This document shows, one piece after another, positions 23,327 to 33,052 of a stretch of 64,000 bases of DNA; position 1 is the stretch's first letter, and every line of letters starts with the position of its first letter. The DNA lies in the NCBI GenBank assembly GCA_017504965.1, contig JAFVQD010000006.1:124001-188000 (forward strand), written 5' to 3'. Under the pieces are notes generated by a model that was not told where the DNA came from, made no database searches, and saw only the letters and a program-made list of their open reading frames with translations. Made by a program: the position numbers and the translations under genes. The DNA is from Bacteroidales bacterium (GTDB lineage: Bacteria; Bacteroidota; Bacteroidia; Bacteroidales; UBA932).

Positions 23327-25090
23327 ATGAAAGGATTTTTTAAAACACTATTGGCGTCGTTCTTAGGGGTATTCGCCGCTATGTTCTTAGGCGTCATCGT
23401 TCTGGTGGGTATAGTGAGCGCTGCAGGTGCAGCATCTGAGACCACCCCTGTAGTACCCGATTCAGCCATCCTTAAGATCGGTGGAAATCTCACTCTGGCA
23501 GAGCAGAGTTCAGACGGGGATTTCGACCCAAGCGCACTTTTTGGAGGGGGCAGTATGAATGCCACCAAACAAGTGGGCATCCTCAGCGCCATCCAGGCTA
23601 TAGAGAAAGCAGCCAGCGACCCTGCCATCAAGTTTATCTACATAAATCCCTCTCAGGTAAATGGTGCCATTTCACACCTGGAGGAGTTCAGAACCGCTTT
23701 GGTAAAATTCAAAGAGTCAGGCAAAGCTATCATCTCCTACTCTGAGACATATTCTCAGGGGGGATATTACCTCGCATCTGTAGCTGACAAGATGTATGTA
23801 CACCCTTACGGCGGGAATATGGTCTTCGGTGTGTCGACATCACTTATGTTCCTCAAAGGGGCACTTGACAAACTCGGTATAGAAGTGCAGCTTATCCGTC
23901 ACGGAAAATACAAATCTGCCGGAGAGCAGTTTGTCAATACAAACATCAGTGAGGCCAACAGGGAGCAGAACCAGGCTATGATCACATCCCTCTGGAACTC
24001 CATCTCTGAAGAGATATGCAAATCGAGAAATCTTGATCTCAAGAAATTCAATGCCCACGTGGACAATCTGTCGGCTACCCAGCCCGAAGAGATGGTAGCT
24101 GCAGGTATGGCAGACGGCATTATGACCAGAGACGAGATGACCGCCGAACTGGCCGGCCTTTTCGGAGTAGAAAAAGAGGATGACATCAAGATGATCACCC
24201 TCGACAAATATGCCAAAGCAGTCATCAAGCCGAACATCAAGGCCACTGACAAGATCGCCATCATCTACGCAAATGGTGAGATAGTGGACAGTGGCGAGGG
24301 TATCAGCCCGAGCAAATACACAAAAGTGATTTCTGATGTCAGGAAAGACAGCACCATCAAAGCTGTCCTCCTCCGTGTGGACTCCCCGGGTGGTAGTGCA
24401 ATGGCTGCAGAGATCATCAGAAAAGAGCTTGAACTGCTCAGAAAAGAGAAACCTGTAGTGGTATCATACGGAAACTACGCTGCATCCGGAGGATACTGGA
24501 TCTCTGCCGAGTGCGACAAGATATTCACTAACGAGACCACCCTTACCGGCTCTATCGGTGTCTTCAGTATGATCCCAAATATCGAGAAGATCGTCAAAGA
24601 GAAAGCACGCATCAATATCGTAAATATCAACAGTAACGAGCACTCTGATATGATGACTATGACCAAACCTCTTGACAGAGCTGAGGCAGCATATATGCAG
24701 AAAGGTGTAGAGGTGATATACGACACATTCCTCTCTATCGTAGCCAATGGCAGGGATATGACCACTCAGGAGGTAGACAAGATCGCTCAGGGTCGCGTAT
24801 GGTCAGGAACAGATGCGATCAAAGTAGACCTTGCTGATGAGATCGGCACCATCTACGACGCCCTAAACTACACCATAAACATCTCAGAACTGGAGGATTA
24901 CCAGCTGGTAGAGTATCCTAAGGTGAAGAGCCAGATGGAGAAGATAATGGAGTCATTCGGTAATGCAGAGAGCGCTATCAGCAGACTCTCGGATCCTGAC
25001 ATCGCTCTGGAAGATATGGTTCAGGAACTCAAGCAGATGAGCAGAACAGTATATGCTCGTATGGAATATGACTATGTATTTCAGAACTAA
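23327..25090 (+). CDS. sppA: Signal peptide peptidase SppA, 67-kDa type
   Basis: 587 residues. One N-terminal membrane segment (about 8-34) anchors two tandem S49 peptidase domains. The catalytic Lys is in GKYKSAGE (Lys196, first domain) and the nucleophile Ser in YAASGGYWIS (Ser387, second domain), the same split dyad as the E. coli enzyme. It digests leftover signal peptides in the cytoplasmic membrane. Divergent from the metal cluster; its 3' end faces tilS across 12 bases. Confidence 0.95.
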   Translation: MKGFFKTLLASFLGVFAAMFLGVIVLVGIVSAAGAASETTPVVPDSAILKIGGNLTLAEQSSDGDFDPSALFGGGSMNATKQVGILSAIQAIEKAASDPAIKFIYINPSQVNGAISHLEEFRTALVKFKESGKAIISYSETYSQGGYYLASVADKMYVHPYGGNMVFGVSTSLMFLKGALDKLGIEVQLIRHGKYKSAGEQFVNTNISEANREQNQAMITSLWNSISEEICKSRNLDLKKFNAHVDNLSATQPEEMVAAGMADGIMTRDEMTAELAGLFGVEKEDDIKMITLDKYAKAVIKPNIKATDKIAIIYANGEIVDSGEGISPSKYTKVISDVRKDSTIKAVLLRVDSPGGSAMAAEIIRKELELLRKEKPVVVSYGNYAASGGYWISAECDKIFTNETTLTGSIGVFSMIPNIEKIVKEKARINIVNINSNEHSDMMTMTKPLDRAEAAYMQKGVEVIYDTFLSIVANGRDMTTQEVDKIAQGRVWSGTDAIKVDLADEIGTIYDALNYTINISELEDYQLVEYPKVKSQMEKIMESFGNAESAISRLSDPDIALEDMVQELKQMSRTVYARMEYDYVFQN

Positions 25091-25102
25091 GGGATATTGA
25101 TC

Positions 25103-26437
25103 CTACAGAATATTAACCTCGGCTATCCATTTGGTCGAGGTTTTTATTTTGTACCGGTCATCTATCCTCAGCCCGGGAAGGCAGACGATCTCCTCCCCAT
25201 TCAGAAGGAGAGACTGTATCTCCTTACCCCTCTTGTCCATCTTCAGATCTTTAAAAAAGTCGCTCAGTTTTTTAAAACCCTTCATACCGAATGGTCTGAA
25301 TCGGTCACCACTGCGCCACCCTCTGCAAGTCAAAGGGAAATCCACCTCATCTGCACAGAAAAAGAGTCTTCCTGGACCTGCTATAGGGGAGAAATCCCCA
25401 CCTTTTTCATACACATCGACCCTAAATGTTATCCCATTGAAAGTATAGGTGCCCCCCACCTCCACAGAGATCTCGTCGCAGCAGAGCTGAGTTTTAGGGT
25501 AGACCCTGAGTTCTCCCCTCTCCAGCACCGCCTCGTGAGTGGGTGAGTAGAAACATTTGCCACTCTGCCCATCAAGTGCTGCTGCTATATCTTCTACCTG
25601 TGAGCCGTTGAATCCCCTCCCATCCAGAAGACGATAGAGCCAATACTCGACATCACCGCCACTGCACAGCTGCGCAATACTCACCACCAGCGTCTCCCCC
25701 TCCTCTGAGAACAGCTCCCCCCTTCTCGACTCAAATGCCCCATCCAGCACATTTGCCATCTGGACAAAATAGGAAGAGGTGCGGGTGATGGTCTCCAAAA
25801 ACGAAGGGTTGATCTTTCTGAACTCCGGAAAAATGATGTTGCGTACCCTGTTGCGGGAGTAGTGCGACTCGAAGTTGGTCTTGTCGTCCCTGTAGGGAAC
25901 ATCATTCTCCTTCACATACTGCGCTATCCTCTCCCTCGAAATGGTAATCAGCGGACGGACCAGTTTGCCATTGACCCTGCGGATCCCCGCCATCCCCTTC
26001 AGCCCTGTGCCCCGGAGGAGGTTAAGGATCATTGTTTCAGCGCTGTCATCCATATTGTGTGCTATCGCAATATAGTCGTACTTATGCTCTTCGAGCAACT
26101 GGTAAAACCACCCGTAGCGGAGGTCACGGGCTGCCATCTGGGTGGATACGGAGTGCTCCTGTGCATAACCCTTGGTATCAAAATCTATGGTATGGAAAGG
26201 GATATTGTGCCTTAGGGCCCACCCCCTGACCAGCTCCTGGTCGAGGTCACAATCACCCTCACGCAGTTTGAAATTGACAGTCGCTATACCAAACTGCAGC
26301 CTCAAAGGGCTCTGCAGAAAGAGGGTGGCCATACACATAGAATCTATCCCCCCACTTACTGCCAAAAGAAACCTCTTCCCTTCCACTGAATCGGGAAGAA
26401 AAGAGGTCAGATTTCTATTGAATTCATCCAGAATCAT
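25103..26437 (-). CDS. tilS: tRNA(Ile)-lysidine synthase
   Basis: 444 residues. The PP-loop SGGIDS at residues 28-33 is intact, followed by the N-type ATPase core (AIAHNMDDSAETMILNLLRGTGLKGMAGI). The C-terminal region has the TilS-specific domains (GDRFRPFGMKGFKKLSDFF). The enzyme converts cytidine 34 of tRNA-Ile(CAU) to lysidine, which is essential for reading AUA. Its ATG overlaps the stop of the preceding gene by one base (TAATG), so translation is coupled. Confidence 0.95.
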   Translation of the reverse strand: MILDEFNRNLTSFLPDSVEGKRFLLAVSGGIDSMCMATLFLQSPLRLQFGIATVNFKLREGDCDLDQELVRGWALRHNIPFHTIDFDTKGYAQEHSVSTQMAARDLRYGWFYQLLEEHKYDYIAIAHNMDDSAETMILNLLRGTGLKGMAGIRRVNGKLVRPLITISRERIAQYVKENDVPYRDDKTNFESHYSRNRVRNIIFPEFRKINPSFLETITRTSSYFVQMANVLDGAFESRRGELFSEEGETLVVSIAQLCSGGDVEYWLYRLLDGRGFNGSQVEDIAAALDGQSGKCFYSPTHEAVLERGELRVYPKTQLCCDEISVEVGGTYTFNGITFRVDVYEKGGDFSPIAGPGRLFFCADEVDFPLTCRGWRSGDRFRPFGMKGFKKLSDFFKDLKMDKRGKEIQSLLLNGEEIVCLPGLRIDDRYKIKTSTKWIAEVNIL

Positions 26438-27450
26438 TACTGCTTCTTCTGGTAATTACCGAAAGTATAGGTAAAGCTCAGGCTGAAAGCCTCTTTGAAC
26501 TGAACTTTCGGTTTGGCAGGTGCATCCGGATTCTCCGGATCTGCAAAAAGGATATTCTCGTCGTAGATAAGGTTAGTACGCAGGTTGGCTGAGAAGAATT
26601 TGTTGATCTTGAAATCGAGGTTCAAGTCCCAGTAAACCTGTGGTGCCAGATCCGGTGAGAGGTAGTCGTAGAAGAGTGTCACATTGGTTCCCACTGTGAT
26701 GTTGTTGAACCCCTTTTTGAATTCAGCCTTCAACTGGGCACCAAGCTCTGTTCTGACAGACTTGGTCATATCATCCTCATCTTTATTCCAACCATAAGTG
26801 CTTCTCAACTCTTCAATCCCTACCACTACCATATTTCCTGTAAGGGGTGCGATGTTGAAAGAGAGAGATGATGCAGGTTTCCAGTCCACACCGAGACCGA
26901 GAGAGATGTTACCAGGGGCCATAAAACTTGAGATCAATTTGTCATCAGCCTTGGTAGCACCATAATTGTAACCTTTTGCAAACTGGGTTCTGAAGTTGAA
27001 TACGGCAGATGCGTAAAGTTTGTTTGCCACGCCATAACCCCATTTGCTCTCTATCTGAATCCTATCATCACTCTTCTTGAAGCGTTCACCTTCACCGATC
27101 GGGTTTACGAATCCGTAGGCCAGATTGATTCTGTTCTCCCAGATCATAAGATCTTTCTTATAATTTGCGTGGGCATCCACGTAGGCATTCATAGCTACAG
27201 ATCCCACACCACCGGCAGCCCAGTTGGTAAGTGACACCTGAGAGAAACCAAGCTGGTTCATAATACCATTAGTCCAGTATTTTGGTGGCTCCACCTCTGC
27301 ATATTGGACTTGAGGCACCTCCACTTTGGATGCCACGATAAGACACATCTCCTGAGCGCTTGTCAACTCCTCCTGCTGTGCATAAGATTTACTTGACATA
27401 AGGGCCGACATAGCGGCAACCACTACTATAAACAAAAACTTAGTTCTCAT
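26437..27450 (-). CDS. DUF3078 outer-membrane-type protein
   Basis: 337 residues from the ATG at 27450 (MRTKFLFIVV), 9 bases after a less likely ATG. A signal peptide ends near SYAQ. The mature part has the DUF3078 pattern: WTNGIMNQLGFSQVSLTNWAAGG near residue 60, alternating beta strands, and a final FSLSFTYTFGNY. The alternation and aromatic end suggest a beta barrel in the outer membrane; the function of the family is unknown. It overlaps the preceding gene by 11 bases and the following tilS by one. Confidence 0.82.
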   Translation of the reverse strand: MRTKFLFIVVVAAMSALMSSKSYAQQEELTSAQEMCLIVASKVEVPQVQYAEVEPPKYWTNGIMNQLGFSQVSLTNWAAGGVGSVAMNAYVDAHANYKKDLMIWENRINLAYGFVNPIGEGERFKKSDDRIQIESKWGYGVANKLYASAVFNFRTQFAKGYNYGATKADDKLISSFMAPGNISLGLGVDWKPASSLSFNIAPLTGNMVVVGIEELRSTYGWNKDEDDMTKSVRTELGAQLKAEFKKGFNNITVGTNVTLFYDYLSPDLAPQVYWDLNLDFKINKFFSANLRTNLIYDENILFADPENPDAPAKPKVQFKEAFSLSFTYTFGNYQKKQ

Positions 27451-28135
27451 TATTATCACTATTTAAAACATCATCAGAATTATATTGGTAGCCCATACGT
27501 TTGCCTGTTCTTATCTTTGCAGACTCGATTTTGGCATTTATCTGGTTTACACTCACCACCTTCATAAGATCGAAAGGAGGTACCAGAAGGTCAAATGAGA
27601 GGCAGTAGTGGATAGCGGACTGAACCATCGACACCAGCTCCTCCCTACCGAGGGTATACTTTCCGAAAGTGGATACAGCCTGCTTTTTCTGTCTCTTACC
27701 CTCTACCAGAAAGCATTTGTCCTTGTTTACAAAGATACGGGCCACGAGATATCCCAAATCCTCCTCTCTGTTATACTTCATCGAATCTGAAAGGAAGTTG
27801 TAGACATTGATAACACCACAATATGCCCTGCTTCTGTCCTCTTTTACATATGGATTTTTCCAGATAGAGTGATCTCTGTCAAACTGGAAAATATCGGTAT
27901 GCATACTGAACACCAGGACATCATCGGCAAACTTGAGTTCTGCCTCGAAACGCCCCCTGTCACGATACTCTATCCTCACCTTTCGGCCACACTGATCCTC
28001 CAGCATATCGTTAAGGTCATTGCTGGTCTCACTCAGGACATCCTTTAACTGGTTAAAGATATCCAGACACTGGTCATAGACATTTGCTTTAAGGAGAGCC
28101 TTATCTTTCAGCTCCGATACGATTTGTTCCAACAT
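27440..28135 (-). CDS. Conserved cytoplasmic protein of unknown function
   Basis: 231 residues from the ATG at 28135 (MLEQIVSELKDKALLKANVYDQ), one base after the proS stop; an ATG at 28153 would overlap proS. The first 50 residues are predicted helical, perhaps coiled coil; the middle (VRIEYRDRGRFEAELKFADDVLVFSMHTDIF) looks like a beta-sheet domain. No motif is recognised. Its fixed place between proS and a DUF3078 gene suggests a housekeeping role, but this is inference. Confidence 0.75.
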   Translation of the reverse strand: MLEQIVSELKDKALLKANVYDQCLDIFNQLKDVLSETSNDLNDMLEDQCGRKVRIEYRDRGRFEAELKFADDVLVFSMHTDIFQFDRDHSIWKNPYVKEDRSRAYCGVINVYNFLSDSMKYNREEDLGYLVARIFVNKDKCFLVEGKRQKKQAVSTFGKYTLGREELVSMVQSAIHYCLSFDLLVPPFDLMKVVSVNQINAKIESAKIRTGKRMGYQYNSDDVLNSDNNEN

Positions 28136-28136
28136 A

Positions 28137-29615
28137 TTAATATGCTCTTGCAAAAATTACCCTCTGTTTTGATGGTTTGCCGGAGTAGACACACTTGCCC
28201 TCCTCCATCACTACGTGAGAATCGAGAGGAATGCACCTGATGGTAGCTTTGGTCTCCTCTTTGATCTTGGCCTCTGTCTCAGCAGTACCGTCCCAGTGAC
28301 AAAGAAGGAATCCCCCCTCCTCGATCTTCTCCTTGAACTCTTCCCAGGTATCCACTTTAATAGTGTGTTCTTCCCTGAAGTTCAGCGCTTTAGTGTAAAT
28401 ATTCTTCTGGATCTCATCCAAAAGGTTCTTGATATACTCTGCCAGTCCTTCACGAGCCACAGAACTCTTCTGACAAGTATCTCTACGGGCTATCTCCACG
28501 ACACCATTTTCCAGATCCCTCTTACCCATCACCACACGTACAGGTACACCTTTAAGCTCCCACTCTGCAAATTTGAAACCTGAACGGACATTGTCACGGT
28601 CATCGATCTTCACGGTGATGCCATAAGGGGCAAGCTCCTTTTTGATCTCTTCCATCTTCTCCACCATCATCTTCAGTTCCTCTTCACCTTTATATATAGG
28701 AACCATCACCACCTGGATAGGTGCGAGTGCAGGAGGTAGAACGAGACCGTTATTATCACTGTGAGCCATAATAAGTGCTCCCATCAGACGGGTGGAAACA
28801 CCCCACGATGTAGCCCATACATAGTCAAGTTTACCCTCTTTATTTGCAAACTGCACATCGAACGCTTTGGCGAAGTTCTGTCCCAGGAAGTGTGATGTAC
28901 CGGCCTGAAGAGCCTTGCCATCCTGCATCATAGCCTCGATGCAAAGGGTATCAATAGCCCCGGCAAATCTCTCTGTCTCAGTCTTCTTACCCACTACCAC
29001 AGGGAGAGCCATATAGTTACGTGCGAAGTCTGCATAAACATTTACCATCTTCTCTGTCTCCTCTATTGCCTCCTGAGCAGTAGCGTGAGCTGTGTGCCCC
29101 TCCTGCCACAGGAACTCTGCAGTTCTGAGGAAAAGTCTGGTACGCATCTCCCATCTCACCACGTTTGCCCATTGGTTGCAAAGGATAGGGAGATCCCTAT
29201 ATGATTTGATCCAGTTTCTGTATGTGTTCCAGATGATGGTCTCAGAGGTGGGACGAACTATCAGTTCCTCCTCCAGTTTTGCCTCGGGATCCACGATAAC
29301 ACCTGAGCCATCAGGATTGTTTTTAAGTCTATGGTGTGTAACCACTGCACACTCTTTGGCAAAACCCTCCACGTGGTCAGCCTCCTTGCTCAAAAATGAT
29401 TTGGGGATAAATAGCGGGAAATAGGCATTCTGATGCCCTGTCTCTTTGAACATCTTGTCAAGCTGAGCCTGAATCTTTTCCCATATAGCGTATCCATAAG
29501 GCTTGATTACCATACAACCTCTGACCGCTGAATTCTCTGCAAGATCTGCCTTTACTACTAAGTTATTGTACCACAATGAGTAGTTCTCTTCTCTATTGGT
29601 TACCTCTTTAGCCAT
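28137..29615 (-). CDS. proS: Proline-tRNA ligase, type 3 (archaeal/eukaryotic-like)
   Basis: 492 residues. It lacks the large editing insertion of bacterial-type ProS and has the C-terminal zinc-domain-like extension of type 3 enzymes ([21 protein letters not shown] to [16 protein letters not shown] at the end). Class II motifs are visible: [37 protein letters not shown] (motif 2), and [21 protein letters not shown] (motif 3). It charges tRNA-Pro. First gene of a four-gene minus run ending with tilS; a TACTTTTG box precedes it. Confidence 0.96.
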   Translation of the reverse strand: MAKEVTNREENYSLWYNNLVVKADLAENSAVRGCMVIKPYGYAIWEKIQAQLDKMFKETGHQNAYFPLFIPKSFLSKEADHVEGFAKECAVVTHHRLKNNPDGSGVIVDPEAKLEEELIVRPTSETIIWNTYRNWIKSYRDLPILCNQWANVVRWEMRTRLFLRTAEFLWQEGHTAHATAQEAIEETEKMVNVYADFARNYMALPVVVGKKTETERFAGAIDTLCIEAMMQDGKALQAGTSHFLGQNFAKAFDVQFANKEGKLDYVWATSWGVSTRLMGALIMAHSDNNGLVLPPALAPIQVVMVPIYKGEEELKMMVEKMEEIKKELAPYGITVKIDDRDNVRSGFKFAEWELKGVPVRVVMGKRDLENGVVEIARRDTCQKSSVAREGLAEYIKNLLDEIQKNIYTKALNFREEHTIKVDTWEEFKEKIEEGGFLLCHWDGTAETEAKIKEETKATIRCIPLDSHVVMEEGKCVYSGKPSKQRVIFARAY

Positions 29616-29645
29616 CTTAAATTTTTTTAATGGTATGTTTTTTGT

Positions 29646-29653
29646 TATTTTTG
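29646..29653 (+). promoter_or_regulatory. Candidate -7 box TATTTTTG for the W/Y/P-rich lipoprotein
   Basis: TATTTTTG matches TAnnTTTG, 62 bases before the ATG at 29716; no -33 box is clear. Confidence 0.35.
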
Positions 29654-29677
29654 TATCGTATAATGCGTAATGAACCG

Positions 29678-29685
29678 CAAAAGTA
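29678..29685 (-). promoter_or_regulatory. Candidate -7 box TACTTTTG for the proS group
   Basis: The minus strand reads TACTTTTG, 62 bases before the proS ATG. No good -33 match is seen. Confidence 0.4.
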
Positions 29686-29715
29686 CGAATAATAAATTAA
29701 TAACAGGTGTGAGTT

Positions 29716-30825
29716 ATGAAAAATTTTTCTCTTTATATAGTATTACTGGGAGCCCTGATTTTATCATCTTGCGGCACAACTAGTTCCCTGACACAGAGCG
29801 GGATAATGGAGGACGGCATCTACTATAATCCAGATTATTCTGCGCTGAAGGCTTCTGCTGCTGCAGAAGAGGCACAGATAGCACAGCTGACACAGGAGAC
29901 CAAAACCCCGAAAGTATACACCGAGCCTGCAGACACCATCGTTCTCGGTGCCACTGCCAAAGATGTGACTGTTCCTCTGGAGATTGACAAAACTTATGTG
30001 GTCCTTCTCGAAGGGGAGACATATGAAGAACGCTTCAGAAAGTTCGATGATGAGGATGACTACACATTCTCCATAAACTTCGAATACGGATACGGCTCTC
30101 CATTCTATGGCTACCCTTATAGCTATGCCTACCCATACCGTGCTACCTGGAATCTCTCCTGGTACCACCCCTGGTACGGTCCTACATACCCTTGGGGATG
30201 GTATGATCCTTGGTACGATCCCTGGTACAGCCCCTGGTATGGACCAAGTTACGCTTGGGGATGGTATGATCCTTGGTACTACCCATACTATCCCGGTTTC
30301 TACCCGGGGTATTACCCAGGCTGGTATCCTGGCTACTATCCTGTAGCAAGCACCTCCAGATATGATGTAATCCAGGGAAGAAGAGAGAAGAGCAGGCCTG
30401 TCGCACAGAGACATCTTCAGGCCAATACCCCTTCACGGACACCATCAAACGGGCGAGAAGTCACCCCATCCGGCATCAATCAGATCAGAGGGAGGGAGAT
30501 CACCTCTTCTTCAACAGTAACTAACCCGGGGACTTCCGGCAGCGCACCCAAAAGGAGTGGCATCAGAGATGTACAGCAGAGCAGTTCATCCAAATACAGA
30601 CAGTCATCTGCACCATCCAGAAGCCAAAGCACAAGCACCGAAAAGAAAGAGACCGGAAGGGCCACTTACCAATATAACAACGGCTCACAGAACCAGAACC
30701 GCAGCACCTCTTCAAACAATTACAATTACCAGAGCCGCAGCGGATACCAGGGAGGCTCCACAGGTGGTGCATACCGCTCATCGGGGAGCAGTTCTTCCGG
30801 AGTAAGGACAGGGGGAAGGAGATAA
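29716..30825 (+). CDS. Lipoprotein with Trp/Tyr/Pro-rich repeat region and Ser-rich tail
   Basis: 369 residues. The signal ends in LSSC (lipobox, Cys19). Residues of about 20-125 form an ordinary domain (TPKVYTEPADTIVLGA). Residues of about 130-212 are dominated by WYDPWY, WYGPSY and FYPGYYPGWYPGYYP units, and the rest is Ser/Gln/Arg-rich and probably disordered (SSSKYRQSSAPSRSQS). Similar low-complexity lipoproteins occur in Bacteroidetes without known function; the region could bind glycans or cell-wall material by aromatic stacking, which is speculation. A 26-base direct repeat lies in the region. It precedes a FadL-like porin by 12 bases. Confidence 0.85.
   Translation: MKNFSLYIVLLGALILSSCGTTSSLTQSGIMEDGIYYNPDYSALKASAAAEEAQIAQLTQETKTPKVYTEPADTIVLGATAKDVTVPLEIDKTYVVLLEGETYEERFRKFDDEDDYTFSINFEYGYGSPFYGYPYSYAYPYRATWNLSWYHPWYGPTYPWGWYDPWYDPWYSPWYGPSYAWGWYDPWYYPYYPGFYPGYYPGWYPGYYPVASTSRYDVIQGRREKSRPVAQRHLQANTPSRTPSNGREVTPSGINQIRGREITSSSTVTNPGTSGSAPKRSGIRDVQQSSSSKYRQSSAPSRSQSTSTEKKETGRATYQYNNGSQNQNRSTSSNNYNYQSRSGYQGGSTGGAYRSSGSSSSGVRTGGRR
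30191..30279 (+). repeat. 26-base direct repeat, 63-base period, in the lipoprotein gene
   Basis: The same 26 bases, beginning CTTGGGGATGGTATGATCC, occur at 30191 and 30254. The period is 21 codons, so recombination between copies would keep the frame and change the number of WYDPWY units. Confidence 0.8.
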
Positions 30826-30837
30826 CACACACTCAAA

Positions 30838-32415
30838 ATGAAGAATCCGATGAAAACATTAAGAACAATATATACAGTCGCATTTGCCCTCCTCATCTCA
30901 TCGACATCATTCGGACAGAATATGTATGATGCACTGAGATTTTCCACTATGGACTACGAAGGGACAGCCAGAAGTATGGCGATGGGCAATGCATTCACAG
31001 CCCTCGGAGGGGACTTGGGTGGTATAACCATAAACCCGGCAGCATCAGGTGTGTACAGATACAATGAGTTTACATTCACACCCTCACTTACCAATACAGT
31101 AGAAAAAAGTATCTACGCAGGGACCCTCGAAAAATCCACCAGGACCAGATTCGGCCTCTCAAATGTAGGCGGTGTCTCCACATTCGATACAGGGAGAAAG
31201 ACCGGACTGGTAAATTTCAACCTCGGAGTGGTAGCCAATCAGACCGCCAATTTCACCTCCAGGTCAAGCGTGCACGGCTCACAAAGTGCTACCAGCAAGC
31301 TCGCCAGTATGGCTGCTGCGATGACCCAATACGGTGTGGACAGCGGTACACTCACTATGACATCTGAGGACCCTAACGCCCCATTTTACTATTCCAATGC
31401 ACTGTGGGAGGAGATCCTGGCCTGGAACACTTCACTTGTAGAGAACATATATGACCAATATACGTATGTAGGTGCGACAGAGAACTTTATAGAAGACAAT
31501 ATCTACGCCGTGGGGGGCCCTCTGGACCAGACCTTCTACCAGGAGACCACCGGCTACAAGCAGGATATCACCCTCAACTTAGGAGCCAACATCTCCCATA
31601 AGTTCTATTTCGGTGCAAACTTCACCATCCAGAGCCTTTGGTACCAGAAATATCAGATGCTCTCAGAGGCAGCACAGAACCCCGATGACTTCGAGACTGA
31701 TTTCGAATACTTCAGACATCAGTTTAATCAGACCATCAGTGGGGTAGGTTTCAATATAAAAGCAGGTATGATCTACAGACCTGTCGCCGGGCTCAGACTT
31801 GGCGCCACCATATCCACCCCCACCTGGAGCAAATATGTGGACAAAAACTACGAGAAGATGGAGTCAGAAGTTTATAAAGAGAGATTTCAGGCAGAGTCAC
31901 CCATCAACTCATACCAGTACAGAATCACATCGCCTCTGAGATGGAGCCTTGGCGCCGCATACACCTTCGGGAGCAGAGCCCTGATCAGTGTCGATTACGA
32001 GAGTACAAACTATGGCGGCATAAGATTCAAAACAGACCGCAGTATGTATATCGATGATATAGAATACTTCAATAATGAGAATCAAGCCATAAAGGATTAC
32101 TTCCGGAGAGTTAACAATATAAGGGTGGGTGGAGAGTTCAAGCCTATTCCACAGCTCTCTCTAAGGGCCGGATATAACTACCTTGACACCTGCGAAGAGG
32201 GGTACGACGGATCCCTCCATTATGTATCAGCCGGTGTAGGATTTATTACCAAAAACAATTTCTTTATGGATCTTGCATACCGTCAGCAGTGCCGCTTCAC
32301 CAAAGAGGAGTACACCTTATATGATACCGGTTATTTCCCATCAGCAGATGAGGCGCTTGTATCTACCAGCTACCTAAACTCGAGACTCCTTCTGACTATC
32401 GGCTGGCGATTCTAA
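30838..32415 (+). CDS. FadL/OmpP1-like outer-membrane transport protein
   Basis: 525 residues; a second ATG at 30850 (MKTLRTIYT) may be the true start. After the signal peptide (ending SFGQ) comes the family start: NMYDALRFSTMDYEGTARSMAMGNAFTALGGDLGGITINPAASG, a FadL-type hatch and small Gly/Asn-Pro-Ala signature. The rest alternates as in a beta barrel and ends in a typical terminal strand (SRLLLTIGWRF). Such channels move hydrophobic compounds through the outer membrane. Substrate unknown. The last 20 bases overlap the convergent WbqC-like gene. Confidence 0.88.
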   Translation: MKNPMKTLRTIYTVAFALLISSTSFGQNMYDALRFSTMDYEGTARSMAMGNAFTALGGDLGGITINPAASGVYRYNEFTFTPSLTNTVEKSIYAGTLEKSTRTRFGLSNVGGVSTFDTGRKTGLVNFNLGVVANQTANFTSRSSVHGSQSATSKLASMAAAMTQYGVDSGTLTMTSEDPNAPFYYSNALWEEILAWNTSLVENIYDQYTYVGATENFIEDNIYAVGGPLDQTFYQETTGYKQDITLNLGANISHKFYFGANFTIQSLWYQKYQMLSEAAQNPDDFETDFEYFRHQFNQTISGVGFNIKAGMIYRPVAGLRLGATISTPTWSKYVDKNYEKMESEVYKERFQAESPINSYQYRITSPLRWSLGAAYTFGSRALISVDYESTNYGGIRFKTDRSMYIDDIEYFNNENQAIKDYFRRVNNIRVGGEFKPIPQLSLRAGYNYLDTCEEGYDGSLHYVSAGVGFITKNNFFMDLAYRQQCRFTKEEYTLYDTGYFPSADEALVSTSYLNSRLLLTIGWRF

Positions 32416-33052
32416 GAAATGATCCCGCCTGAGGTCCCTCATTGAAGAGGAGATCCAGGACAGAGAGACCGGATATGAAACCATACTTTTGGGAGAACAC
32501 CTGATAGTATGGTTTCTGCTTTTCATCGGGTGCATATACAGGACTCCCCTTTTTGGGATGGATACTCTCCCTGAAATCGAGAATATCATCTGTGATGAGA
32601 TTATGGGGAATATAATCTGAGGAGAATGATGGCCTGCGTGTTATCTCGAGATTCTCCATCAGAACCTCCAGCAGCCTCATATTCAGGTCAAAAAGATACT
32701 TTTCCCCACTATCGAGGATATTGAATATATCGTCCTGATAATATTCGAAGAATGGAGAGGACATATATGCCGAGACCAGAGCCCTCTTGTGCTGCAGAAG
32801 CCACTTTTTCGAATAGTCTATCTTTACATCCCTGATGGGGGTATTGTTCCCGGAAGTAAGAACGGGGATTGTCAGAGACAACACCCCGTCACACGCAAAT
32901 ATCTTGCATCTGTTTCTATAGCTCTGCTTCTGGTAGTTCTCCCACTGCTCTATGACAGCACCCTTAACGCCGGCCAATGCGACAAAATAGTCGATCGGGG
33001 GAAAATATGCTGTACTCAGCAGTGCTGTCTTCTCACTATTCAGCAGAGGCAT
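32396..33052 (-). CDS. WbqC-family protein
   Basis: 218 residues. The start LLSTAYFPPIDYFVALAGVKGAVIEQWENYQKQSYRNRCKI fits the WbqC-like family, found in O-antigen and glycan loci as well as alone; several members are thought to modify lipids or amino sugars, but the reaction is not established. The start overlaps the lpxA end by 17 bases, so it appears to be the last gene of the lpxD-lpxC-lpxA run, which ties it to lipid A/envelope assembly. Confidence 0.85.
   Translation of the reverse strand: MPLLNSEKTALLSTAYFPPIDYFVALAGVKGAVIEQWENYQKQSYRNRCKIFACDGVLSLTIPVLTSGNNTPIRDVKIDYSKKWLLQHKRALVSAYMSSPFFEYYQDDIFNILDSGEKYLFDLNMRLLEVLMENLEITRRPSFSSDYIPHNLITDDILDFRESIHPKKGSPVYAPDEKQKPYYQVFSQKYGFISGLSVLDLLFNEGPQAGSFLRIASR

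Noticed and set aside
23257-23631. N-terminal extension of the His/Cys-rich gene into the sppA region
   Set aside because: It runs antisense to the clear sppA coding sequence and passes through the promoter; the ATG at 23256 fits better.
29764-30414. Antisense open frame of 216 codons opposite the lipoprotein gene
   Set aside because: Arises from the repetitive Trp/Tyr/Pro codons; peptide composition mirrors the repeat.
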